The notes beneath the pieces were generated by a model. That model was not told the origin of the DNA and made no database searches. It worked only from the letters and a program-made list of their open reading frames with translations. From Beta vulgaris subsp. vulgaris (taxonomy: Eukaryota; Streptophyta; Magnoliopsida; Caryophyllales; Amaranthaceae), in contig NC_079205.1 of the NCBI RefSeq assembly GCF_026745355.1, positions 50,683,072 to 50,747,071 on the forward strand: a DNA stretch of 64,000 nt, in the 5' to 3' direction. Positions 10,930-20,622 of the stretch are shown in pieces; position 1 is the first letter of the stretch; every line of letters starts with the position of its first letter. The position numbers and the translations under genes are program-made.

Positions 10930-12301
10930 ATCCTCCAAGTTATCTTTCAAGTGCCGTCAATCTTCAGTTAGATTGCCGTGATCCCCGTGGAAATCACACC
11001 ACTTACTCTTGTCATGGTTCTTATGAAACATCTGCCTTGGACGCTGCCACTTATCACTATCTTTATTCATCAAAAAAATTTGGCTTCTTGAGGTGGTGAG
11101 TTGGGTGTACGCGTCAAATCTTTCCTTGCGTTCACCTCCCTCTCGGCTGCTTTTTTCACGGTCTCTATGATTGCGATCATACTTTTTATTCTCCCTTTCC
11201 CGGTCATTTCCTCTTTTGACCATGTTCGATTCTTGCTTTCTTTCATCTCGGCCTCGATCCACTTCACGCCCTTTCTCCTTTTTCTACTTATCATCTTTCT
11301 TTTCTGACTCTCGGCTGCTTACGGCCTTGTCAAACTCTTCCCCTCTTATATAATCGTTGGCCTTGCCAAGGACGGGACCCAGAGACGTATAGGATTTTCG
11401 ACCCAAGTAGTTCCGGAAGGGTGATCCCTCCTTAAGTCTTGTCATTAAAGCTAAAACGGCCACGTCCTGCTGCAGTCGAGGTATCAAGACCGCCTCGACA
11501 TTGAAATGGCCAATATAATCCCTCTAGCTCCCATTGGCACCTTGCTTGACCGAGAGCAATATCCCAATAGTACGCTCACGGCGCCTGTTACTTACAAAAT
11601 GCGTGCTAAACATAGACGACAGCTGAGAAAAACTGGAGATGCTACTTGGTTTGAGGCTTTTAAACCACGTCTGAGCTATTCCCGTCAGAGTTAATGGGAA
11701 AACTAAGCACCATATGGCGTCCACCTGAGTATAAAGGAACATGTGTCCCTCATAGGTGCAACATGATCGCCAGGGTCCGAAGTGCCATCGTACTTGGAGG
11801 ACGGCATCTTGATCAAGAGGGAGAGAGCTTGGGCTTGATCAAGAGGTGACCCCCGGCCGAATACTTACTAGCACCGGCGGTGCTGTACTCACGGCGAGAG
11901 TAACCCTGCGTTTCTTCTTCAGAGTGGTATAGCTCCTCCGTTTCTAGAATCTCTTCCTCATAGTCAGATCGGTCTATCTTTCTCTCCATCTCATGCCCCT
12001 CCCTTCCCAAGGATTGCATCTTTCGAAACGGGGTACCGTCTGCATTCCTACCAGCCGTAGCCAGTGGTCGCTTACGGGTGCCGCCAGATACTTGGGGAGG
12101 AGTACTTTGTTGCGGAGTACCTGTCAGCATCTGGATGAATGACGCTACGGTTTGTAATTGTTCAGGAGAGAATTGACTTAACCGAGCCAGATTGAATGGT
12201 ACATTGCTATTTCCCAATGCCCCAGTGATAACTGGCTGCGAGGAAGTCTGACCCTGCTCGGGCTCGGGCTGACCGTGGGTAGTATTGTTTGCATCCTCCA
12301 T
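10930..12301 (-). pseudogene. Gag of element A
   Basis: Gag forms the virus-like particle. Start codon is at 12301 (MEDANNTTHGQPEPEQG). N-terminal acidic and Gln/Pro-rich part runs to 11813. The retrotransposon gag core follows at 11742-11524 (LTLTGIAQTWFKSL, SISSFSQLSSMF), then 11487-11284 (LKEGSPFRNYLGRKSY). A Lys/Arg/Glu-rich segment follows (11294-11070). The zinc-knuckle-like box WCDFHGDHGNLTED at about 11010-10970 loses its last Cys to a stop codon. At least four frame breaks. Confidence 0.88.
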
Positions 12302-12319
12302 GACTGATACCTTAGAAGG

Positions 12320-12348
12320 GTGAGAGGTCCCCTCCTTCTAGCGCTAGT
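12320..12348 (-). promoter_or_regulatory. Primer-binding region of element A
   Basis: Next to the 5' LTR (element orientation) the minus strand reads actagcgctagaaggagggg. Element B has cttggcgctagaaggagtgg at the same place, so the intact site is TGGCGCTAGAAGGAG-like, complementary to a tRNA 3' end. In A the first bases are mutated. I did not assign the tRNA. Confidence 0.65.
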
Positions 12349-12765
12349 TGTTTCGGTATCGAAAACGGTGTCGGACTTTTATGAGTGTCCGACAAGAAAG
12401 TGACTGTCCGTGAGGGTCTGCAAAGATAACAAACGTGAGCTACCCTCGGGGGTGTTTCGAGGAAACCCCCTCCGACGCTCAAGTCAGCTAATGCCCAGAA
12501 GGATTAAGAGAGAGAAAGTTTAGAGAGAGAGAGAGAAGCTATTTTTAGTATGAGAGAATGTACCTGCAGGAATAGTACTAATTGGCTATTTATAGGCGTA
12601 CTATTCACCTGACATGGTGCGTAATCCTTTGACACTTGTACTGCTGTGATTAATCTGTCAGAGGGAAGATTCCCTTTACTTTGTCGCTTTTTGTGAGTTC
12701 ACGTCCTCATAGTTTGTTGTCGGTCTTCATGAGAGTCCATTAACAAACTTTGATGCACCCATACA
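12349..12765 (-). repeat. LTR of element A (5' LTR in element orientation)
   Basis: Direct repeat of 2062-2535 with an internal deletion of about 60 bp near 12690. Starts TGTTTCGG, ends CCATACA, flanked by the gtatc duplication. Confidence 0.92.
12586..12595 (-). promoter_or_regulatory. TATA box in element A promoter LTR
   Basis: Minus strand reads CTATAAATAG within the 5' LTR, conserved in the other LTR at 2301-2310. Transcription would run leftward into gag. Confidence 0.6.
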
Positions 12766-12770
12766 GTATC

Positions 12771-13646
12771 AAGTTCTGATTTGAATATAATGTCACAATT
12801 TTTATTTAACCTATCAACGATCCTCCTTTTTCAATCATTCCCGAACACATAATCTTGGAGGAGAAAGAAGCGGTGGATCAATGGTCTACGAGAAAACGAA
12901 TAGGTTTGAGATTGGAGACCCAGATCTGCTTCATCTTCACTTTCCAAGTATGTCTATAACTTGGAACTTTGGCAGTCGGATTAGGACGGTAGTTGCTTTA
13001 GTTTTGATGACAGAACAGTAGAGTAAAAGTCTGGAACAAATTAGGAGTTGTAACTAGTTAAGTCCGCCAGGGTTTCCTTTAAGTTGAACTTAATGTGATA
13101 AGGTTAGTTTTTAGAAACATCAGTTACGCAATAGTTAACCGACAAGTTAAACCATCCATTCATCTAATGTCATTTTCAGAGAAGCCTCAAAATGCTGCCA
13201 TGATATTTAACATGTCATCTAGCCTCAGTACTGGAAAGAAATAAATATAGCACAAAAAACAATCTTGTTAATGGCTATAGTATTAATGGATATAACTATG
13301 TTATATCAACCTTTGTTCGAAAGTCCTAAATAAGCCTTTTCAATTCTACTCACTCTTTAGGGTTCATCCTATAATGAGACCAATTAGGCAAAGGAGATCC
13401 TGGTATGAAAATTGAGATGTATGCATCTTTTTTATTCTTGTTGATGCCAAATCTATGTAATATATATGTATATATTCTATTTTTATTTTTATTAGATTGT
13501 TATATATATATCTATAAAACTCGCAATCGTATTTTATTTTTATTTGTTTGCGGATAACATATAAATTGGTAATTTTGAAAGATCAGTTTATACATACCTG
13601 AAAAAGGGATTATATAAGTAGTAAGGAGCAGTTAAAGGCTTAAACC
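12771..13646. other. Outer CACTA interior, no recognisable gene
   Basis: Resumes the sequence interrupted by element A. Bases 12840-12950 could be an exon followed by a gtatgt donor (frame IILEEKEAVDQWSTRKRIG), but I cannot identify it. The rest is AT-rich, intron-like. Confidence 0.4.
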
Positions 13647-13651
13647 GATTC

Positions 13652-14137
13652 CGTTTCGGTGTTGAAATAGTTAGCGTCCTCTGTTGAGTCCGCTAAGATG
13701 TGAAGAGTAACGTCCTTGCTGGGGTGTTGCACAATACGCAAACGTGAGCTACCCTCGGGGGGGTTTCGAGTAAACCCCCTCCGACGCTCAAGTCAGTAAT
13801 GGTCCCACTATGATTTAGAGAGAGAAACTAGAGAGAGATAAGCTATTCTCAATATGAGAGATAATGTACCTGCAGAATAGTACCATTGGGGTATTTATAG
13901 AAGTACTATTCTTCAGGTAGGGCGTGTAATCCTTCGACACGTGTAGGGCTGTGACGCACTTGACAGGTGGGAAGATTCCCTTGATTTTATCTTATTAAGC
14001 TTCCGCCAACGCTGCCGGTCTCTGGGGATGAACTGACTTTTGTGGAGCTGTAGATGATGTTATCATACTCGCGTCCCGTGCCATGCTCGCGGACACTTCC
14101 TGTGTGGCCGCTAAGGTACTTGGGATGTACCCATACA
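13652..14137 (-). repeat. LTR of element B (3' LTR in element orientation)
   Basis: First bases CGTTTCGG (the expected TG is mutated to CG), end CCATACA. Matches 25332-25803. A purine-rich tract on the minus strand adjoins its inner end at 14138-14155 (plus strand actagcacccagcatc). TATA-like box on the minus strand near 13892-13901. Confidence 0.9.
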
Positions 14138-14741
14138 ACTAGCACCCAGCATCTTTTGGGGTCTTGACTGCTAAGGATGTTGTCGGATGGACGCGGGTAT
14201 TTTTGTTGTATTTAATTTTTTAGTAGGATGAATCTGATGAATGCCATGTGTTGCTGTAGGGAGTTGAAGAATTTCAAAAAGTTAATGATTAATCCTTCGG
14301 AAATCCCGCCCAATGCTTTACTAGGTTTTAACTCCATCATGACACTTGGCATAAATCTGGGGAGGAGTTGGAGAGTTTATTTAATCCTGACCACTCGTCC
14401 GTATATAAATACATGGGCGTTTATTTTTCTGAGTTTTTATCCCAAATTTCAAAGAATCTCTTTCTTCTTCTTCTTCTCTTTTCCTCTAACAAGAACTCCA
14501 TAGACGATACTTGCATTGCTCAAAAGCTCACTTTCCAATGCTCGATTTTCGCCAAAAAGTGGACCAAACTTCTAGTTTCTTCTTTCGGTTCCAGTGCACT
14601 AAGAAATTTTACCTTTTCTTGACTTGCATTTTCTGGGTTTTGTCTCCGCTTTGAACTTCGTGATTTTCCGGTGGTTTTCCAGTTAAAGGTTCCAGCTTCC
14701 GGTGCTGTTTTCATTGTTTTGGGACGTAACTCGCTTTTTCC
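14138..14741. pseudogene. Leader of the lost antisense ORF in element B
   Basis: Corresponds in position to element A 2536-3190: polypurine tract, then CT-rich leader (ttcttcttcttcttctcttt at 14462-14481). No antisense ORF body follows. Sequence switches abruptly into RT at about 14742, marking the internal deletion junction. Confidence 0.6.
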
Positions 14742-15275
14742 GGCGTTGCGAAGCCCAAATGGCATCGCCTTGTTGTTATATACTCCACAATCTGTGATGA
14801 ATGTTGTTTTCTTCCTGTCGGCCTCAAGTAGGCTTATCTGATGTACCCTGAGAAAGCGTCCATGAAACTCAGTAGAGCATAACCGCTAGTAGAGTCCACT
14901 AACTGGTCTATTCTTCGTAATGGATAACAATCCTTTGGGCATGCCCTGTTGAGATCTGTGAAGTCCACACATTCTCCATTGCCCGCTAGCTTTCTTCACC
15001 ATGACTACATTGGCCAGCCATTCTGGGTAGTCACATGGCTCAATGAAGTGTACCGCTAGCAGCTTGTCAACCTCTTCTTTTACGGCCCTGTTCTTTTCGG
15101 CCGAGAAACTTCGTTTCTTTTGCTTGATGGGGCGGACTGTGCTGTCGACGTTTAGACGATGAACCATCACGGTCGGGTCTATTCTCGGCATCTCGTCCGC
15201 CGAGAATGCGAATATGTCAGCATTTTCTCGAAGGAGAGTTACCAGGTTGATCCGGACCTCTGGGTCTATGTCCAT
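14742..15275 (-). pseudogene. Truncated reverse transcriptase of element B
   Basis: Minus-strand frame 15275-14886 includes LLRENADIFAFSADEMPRI, the NRAVKEEVDKLLAV helix and WLANVVMVKKASGQWRM. After a frame change it continues through DQLVDSTSGYALLSFMDAF to HLGFAT, where it is cut off before the YVDD motif. It cannot be active. Confidence 0.88.
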
Positions 15276-15290
15276 CCCGACAGCGACCGC

Positions 15291-16168
15291 TCAAGCAGAA
15301 TCATTTCCCAGCATTTCTTGCCTAATTTTTCCATCTGGTTTTGGTCTCGGCTCATCCTCTGGCCGGGACACTAGATCTTCCATCGGTATTGTCTTACCCT
15401 TCCGGACTGTTTCCACCTCATTCGCTTCACTGTTTTCCCTTTGTTCAGCCTGGGCTTTTCTTTGGGCTATTCTTTGCTTCCTTGATGGTGGGTCGCGGTT
15501 TTCTATTGGGAACCTCGTGGCAGGCTGCTTTAATGCCGTTAAGTAACATGACCTTGCCATCTCCTGGTTACCCTTCAACCTTGATGTAAATCCGCCATTG
15601 GACACATACAACATTGTCAGATGATAAGTTGAGAAGACACCTTGGGCGTCATGAATGAAGAGACGCCCTATGATAACATTGTACACTCCCGGGACATCCA
15701 CCACCAGAAATTCATCCATGACATCTCTGGTTGTGTCGTCTTCTCCAATGCGCACCGGGAGCGAAATTAATCCTTGTGGTACCACTGACGCTCCTGTGAA
15801 TCCAATGACCGGGTATCCGACCAGCTTCAAATACTCCCAGCCAATCATGAGCTTTTCAAATATTGACAAATATAGAATGTTTGCGGAGCTGCCTCCATCT
15901 ACCAAAATTCTATGGACCAAGCAATTCGAGATTTTCAGAGTTACTACTAAAGGGTCGTCATGAGGATAAACGACATGTTTAGCGTCCTCTAGTGTAAATG
16001 ACATCGCTGGCGGTTTCTTCCATGGCATACTTTCTTTGAAGTTGGCATGGTGCCTGAATTCTTTCAAGCTTGCCTTAGCCCCGTTAATACTTCCTCCATG
16101 GAAGGGACCACCACTAATAACATGAATTTCGCTGATCCGAGACTGGACATTACGATTTGCTGGCTCTA
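15291..16168 (-). pseudogene. Protease region of element B
   Basis: Frame 16067-15291 carries MSFTLEDAKHVVYPHDDP, ILVDGGSSANILYL (active-site DGG) and VPGVYNVIIGRLFIHD, then a charged linker. The conserved GRP is GRL here. It begins abruptly at the CACTA insertion point and its upstream part resumes at 23763. Confidence 0.88.
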
Positions 16169-16841
16169 CACTAGTGGAAAAAACCTCTTTTGCTACTTTA
16201 CAAATGCTTGGGTTGTTTTAACAACCCGAGCATTTGACAAGTTTTTGGAAAATTAAAAAGAAAAATTCACAAATGCTCGGGTTTTTAAAAATAACCCGAG
16301 CATTTGACTAATCTAATACTTTTTTTTGGGAAAGGAATTTAGTACTTGGAAGTTGAAACGCAAACTCTACCACTATTTCCCTTGTAATCTCTTTTCTCTC
16401 TCTCTTTCCCTCAACTCTCGATCTGCTTCTTTTTCTCTCTCTTCCCCTCTTCACTCACTCTCGATCTGCTTCTCCGAATGCATGTCCAATTTTTATTGCT
16501 GTATTTTAGTTTTATTGTTGTATTTTAGGGTTTTTGTTTGGTTTTCTGGATTTCGGGATTATTTTAGGGTGTCCTTTTATTCTATAAGGTTTTGTTCGCG
16601 TCATCGACCATTGTTGCCGCCCTCGAGTAGTCGTTGCTCTCCTCGAATGTCGGTGACGTTCTCATCAAATTTCTAGGTTTTTTCTGCAACCACTTATACA
16701 TATTTTTTTGCCCTAATCTTGCTGTAAATATTGTAAGCATGAGAAAAATTAGAATATTTAGTGTTTGCGTAACTGATACATGTCTTGCATTTGCACTAAT
16801 TTCACGTCCTTCTACTTTTAAATTACAAATTTTGATTTCCT

Positions 16842-17111
16842 TTAGTTTTGAATTTCATCAGACACACTTGCAGGTTGAGGGTTTTCATCAATCTCATATG
16901 GAGGTTCACGAGAGTATCTGATGGTTTTCTTCACAGCCAACCTATGCCCGTTAGATTCATTAGAGCGGGCCTCATCATATTCGAAGGACTGTTGGCCTTC
17001 ACCGTGATCCTGGGCCCAGTCAAAATGGTTGAACTCATCCAACTTGGCAGCAAGCTCAGACTCGAAGGAATCAATGTGTTGGTGGACATCACGATAACCA
17101 TTATCGGCCAT
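16842..17111 (-). pseudogene. Unidentified protein-like segment in CACTA 2
   Basis: A minus-strand frame of 89 codons starts MADNGYRDVHQHIDSFESELA and is rich in Asp, Glu, His and Ser, with normal-looking codon use (DWAQDHGEGQQSFEYDEARS). The opposite frame is unnaturally hydrophobic, so the minus strand is likely the sense strand. However, plus-strand acceptor-like (ttgcag) and donor-like (gtaagt) signals flank it. It may be a captured exon or a transposon protein. I do not recognise the family. Confidence 0.4.
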
Positions 17112-17162
17112 TTGGCCTTTTATGTATCACGTAAGTTTCCACATCATTTTTCTTACTACTAA

Positions 17163-20100
17163 ATCAAATTGCATAGACTTCGTGAAATAACATCAATAAC
17201 AAACAAAGTATGCATGACAAGATGCATCGGCTAATAACATGGTTGCTACTAGGCAGTAAAATGATGATTTTTGTTCATAGCTTGTTCTTCTTGTAGATTT
17301 TATTATTTTTTACAGTTATCAATAGTTTAGTGTTCCAGTTCATCTGGGCTGATTTGCGATTATAAAATCAGTGATTTTATCATTTGGTACAGGTTAGAGA
17401 TTTTGCTGTAATGGTACTTTAGAATCTTTGACGGTTCGGAATCATGAATTTCATAATCATTTTAAATCCTGAGAGACAAAGTAGTGTCAGACTTATTTTT
17501 GTTGTCAAGTGTACGGATTTTCAATGATATTAAGCCTGCTTAGGTGAACCTTTTTAGGCTGGAAATTGATAGCATGGGTGAGAAATCTAGTTTCGAACAT
17601 GGTTATATGAATGAGGAAGTAGCGGAATGACCCTGTGCCACCTCAATTTAAGGGTATCTCAATATACGCACGAAACTTCAGGATAATTCAGGGTGTTTCC
17701 ACACATCCATCTCAATATCCATCTCAATTTTTATTAAATCCACATTTATAAGTTGATCCACTAATGGGTTTTTGACTAGTAAATCTTTCTATTTTGCAAA
17801 AGGCTCCGGATATTACTAATTCTGTAGCCTCTTTCATTTAAAAAACAAAGGTCCAAAAGAAGCATAAATCCTTTTATACATGTTGGGGTATCCTGAACAC
17901 CAATGATAGTTGATAAAATACCCGAACAGTTTGTGTATTTCTAGATACAACCTTTTATTCTGGTATTAGAGGTGGATACATGGCTATGAAAAATATGTTT
18001 GAGATAATGGGCTGCGAGGGGATCATCGCTATCTATTTTAGCAGATCTGCAAGTTACTCATGTAGACTATCGGGGGAGTACAGGATGCAAGTTCCTCTAG
18101 AGATTGACAGGCATAGCTATTAGTTATGTTATGCAGCTAGAGTAAAGCAATAAGATTTTCATTCATAGATGTACATCATGTGAGTTTTTTTGCACAGCAG
18201 AGTGATTTATTTTTGAATCCTTTTGTGGCCACTTTGTTTGCAGTTGTTAGCTTGTCACATTCTTACGTTGGATTCTATTGAACGGATGCTTTGTCATCTG
18301 TGCTTGCACTTACTTTACTATCTTTTGCATAAAATTTTCAAAATAAAAGTACAAGCCACCTGATCAAGACTTAAGGACCCCAACTCCCCAGGGTCCTTTA
18401 TTAGAAAGAACAAACAGAACGAGGAAGAAAAAAAAGGTGTTAATGAGATGATGCATTTACAGACATCACGCAAAGAAACTATTAATGTAGGAAAGACAGG
18501 GGAGTGAAACGGGAGGTTAAGTACATATCAATTTGGCATAAACTCAATTTGTAAGCATCAATTTGTAACTTAACCTCAATTTTAGGTCTTGCTTTACACT
18601 TTCTTTTGGATAGCATTAATGTAGGAAAGACAGGGGAGTGAAACGGGAGGAAAGGAAAGGGAGGGGAGAGTGAGCTTGCATTTTCCGTTCAAATCTTTCG
18701 ACATTGGATGGTTTGGCTTTTTAAGAGGAGAAGGAAAATGAATCCTTCCAATTCCCTTCCCTTCCCCCATTTTGTATTCAAACATCGGAAAATGAACCCA
18801 TAATTGGGTCTTCAATCACCTTCTCCTCTTTGTGTTTACAGGGATATGCATCATTGAATAGAAAATAACTCATAATTGTTTTTATTATATCCAGATAAGA
18901 TATCTATAAAACAAAATGACATATTATTATCAATTATGCCTTTTTCTTTTTGTGGTTCATAGTGAGACAAGAGCCATGTTATCCAATGTACAAGAAGTTT
19001 CAAACTGATCCCTTCATTCACCTTCTTCCGGGTTTGATTTGTATGTGATCTTGTGTCTTTTGAGAGACTTGATGGATGCAATAAGTTGATTTCCTATTTA
19101 AGTAGGCAGTAATTACCAAATAGATTAATAATCTACTTGATGCCCAAGACATTGTTGAGCATGTATATTATATTTCCTGCAATGAAGTTTTATCATGGCA
19201 TATATACTGTAAATCTACTAATCATTGTGTGTGCCATTAGTGCTTATTCCAAATGCTTTGATTATTTTCTGTGTTGCTTATGCCTACATGTAGAATTGTC
19301 TAAGTCTGTGTTCTTCATGTTTGCATATTAGGCAAAATGACCGTTTAGCTGTCAGCAAACTTGTTTCAAATTTATGTGTATGTGGATGTTTTTGTAGTTT
19401 ACATTAGCTATTATTTCATGTACTTATAGCTTGTTTTGCTCATATATCATAAAACGTTGATACTTCTTTTTTACTCTGGGTTGATGGGTTTTTCAGATAT
19501 TAGTTTGCTTAATCAAGAATTATCTATTGATTAAAAAAGGAAATAAATTGGGAAGTATTTTAGCAATAAAAATTTGGAAAATTGTGATTTTTAAAGAGAT
19601 ATCATTCTTGGGTTTATCTGATTTTATATTTTATGTCTTTAGATAGTTGTTAATGTTAAATTTGATTATAGCCCTCTTCTCTTTTTCAGGAATCTGCATT
19701 CTCAGACACCAAGAACTTGAAACTTGAATGGAAAACAAGTGCTCCAACACGACCTATATAGAGGTATTATGGGGCTTGAATAGGCCTTGCTGGGATGAGA
19801 AGAGAGTGGATGATTAGAGAGGACACTTCATATAATAGCAATGAGCCAAGACTTGCGATTGACATTTTAAAAGCACTCCAGTGTAAATTGAGGATGTGTC
19901 GGCGTTTTTCTTTCCAATATATCCATTGTTTTTGCTATAAGTCTCTCGAAGCTGTTTACTGTGTACCTTCTATCCAGGTATCATACATAATGTTTCTGAG
20001 AACACAGAAGGGTATTACTAGAATTTCTATTTCAATTAACATATATTGAAACTTGGATTATCTTCAAATTTTGATGTATACTAGTGTAATTTTTTCTGTC

Positions 20101-20330
20101 TGCCTTTTTGGCTTGGGTACAGTGCTTTCTTATTTACAGCTTGACTTCCCAAAAGTAGAACCCCAACTGAGATAGTATCCATACTGAAGGGGTGAGGGGA
20201 TTGTCGTTTTATGTTTTAACTGGAAATTTTAACACACGATGTATTCTTTGCTCTGTTGTTTCGTGTTTCTATTGCTCGATGTACGTGTTATCCCAGTGTT
20301 TGCTTTTAAAAAGACTCTAAAATTGTGTGC
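17163..20330. other. CACTA 2 interior without identifiable gene
   Basis: AT-rich, intron-like sequence with many stops. It contains a 36-bp direct repeat (18481, 18614) and a GA-rich/CT-rich inverted stretch (18640-18830). Short exon-like pieces near 19690-19790 could not be identified. Confidence 0.4.
18481..18649. repeat. 36-bp direct repeat pair
   Basis: The string beginning attaatgtaggaaagacagg is present at about 18481 and 18614, identical over about 36 bp and 133 bp apart. Origin unclear, possibly a local duplication or a footprint of a lost insertion. Confidence 0.75.
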
Positions 20331-20403
20331 AGGAGCTGGTGTCAATATAGCAGATATTGATGGTGAAAGTGCTTTTCACTGTGCTGCAGCTTTCTACAGC
20401 TGA
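20331..20403 (+). pseudogene. Possible ankyrin-repeat exon fragment
   Basis: Reads GAGVNIADIDGESAFHCAAA, which resembles one ankyrin repeat (GA..N..D..G.S..H.A), followed within a few codons by a stop. It sits just upstream of the SECA2 exons and may come from a different gene. A single short repeat is weak evidence. Confidence 0.3.
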
Positions 20404-20622
20404 ATACATTGTGAGGACAGTAGGACACAAAATTTAATACTACTTACAGATCACAATGAACTCTAGGTGCAATTAGGTTTTTATTCCAAATTAGAGGTGG
20501 GCTTCCCGTGTTGATTGTGATCGATTAGATGCAGCTTAATTGTGGATAGTTTGATGCCCTGTTTTAGAATTTGGCCCTTTCCTGTTCTGGGATGGCCAAC
20601 TTATTATTGTTCGATTTTACAG

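Larger units (their letters stand above)
2062..12765 (-). mobile_element. Tat-lineage Ty3/gypsy retrotransposon A, nearly full length
   Basis: Two LTRs in direct orientation flank a 9.8-kb interior, and a perfect 5-bp target duplication gtatc sits at 2057-2061 and 12766-12770. Reading on the minus strand the order is gag, protease, RT, RNase H, second RNase H, integrase, a minisatellite, then an ORF in antisense orientation before the 3' LTR. Dual RNase H plus an antisense ORF downstream of pol is the known layout of Tat-clade elements such as Retand and Grande. Many stops and frameshifts in gag and pol mean it cannot make a complete polyprotein. My rough count is 17-18 substitutions plus indels between the LTRs, which implies an old insertion. 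Confidence 0.93.

Noticed and set aside
16848..17162. Hydrophobic plus-strand ORF that looks like a membrane protein
   Set aside because: It is antisense to a charged, natural-looking frame, which produces artificial hydrophobicity.
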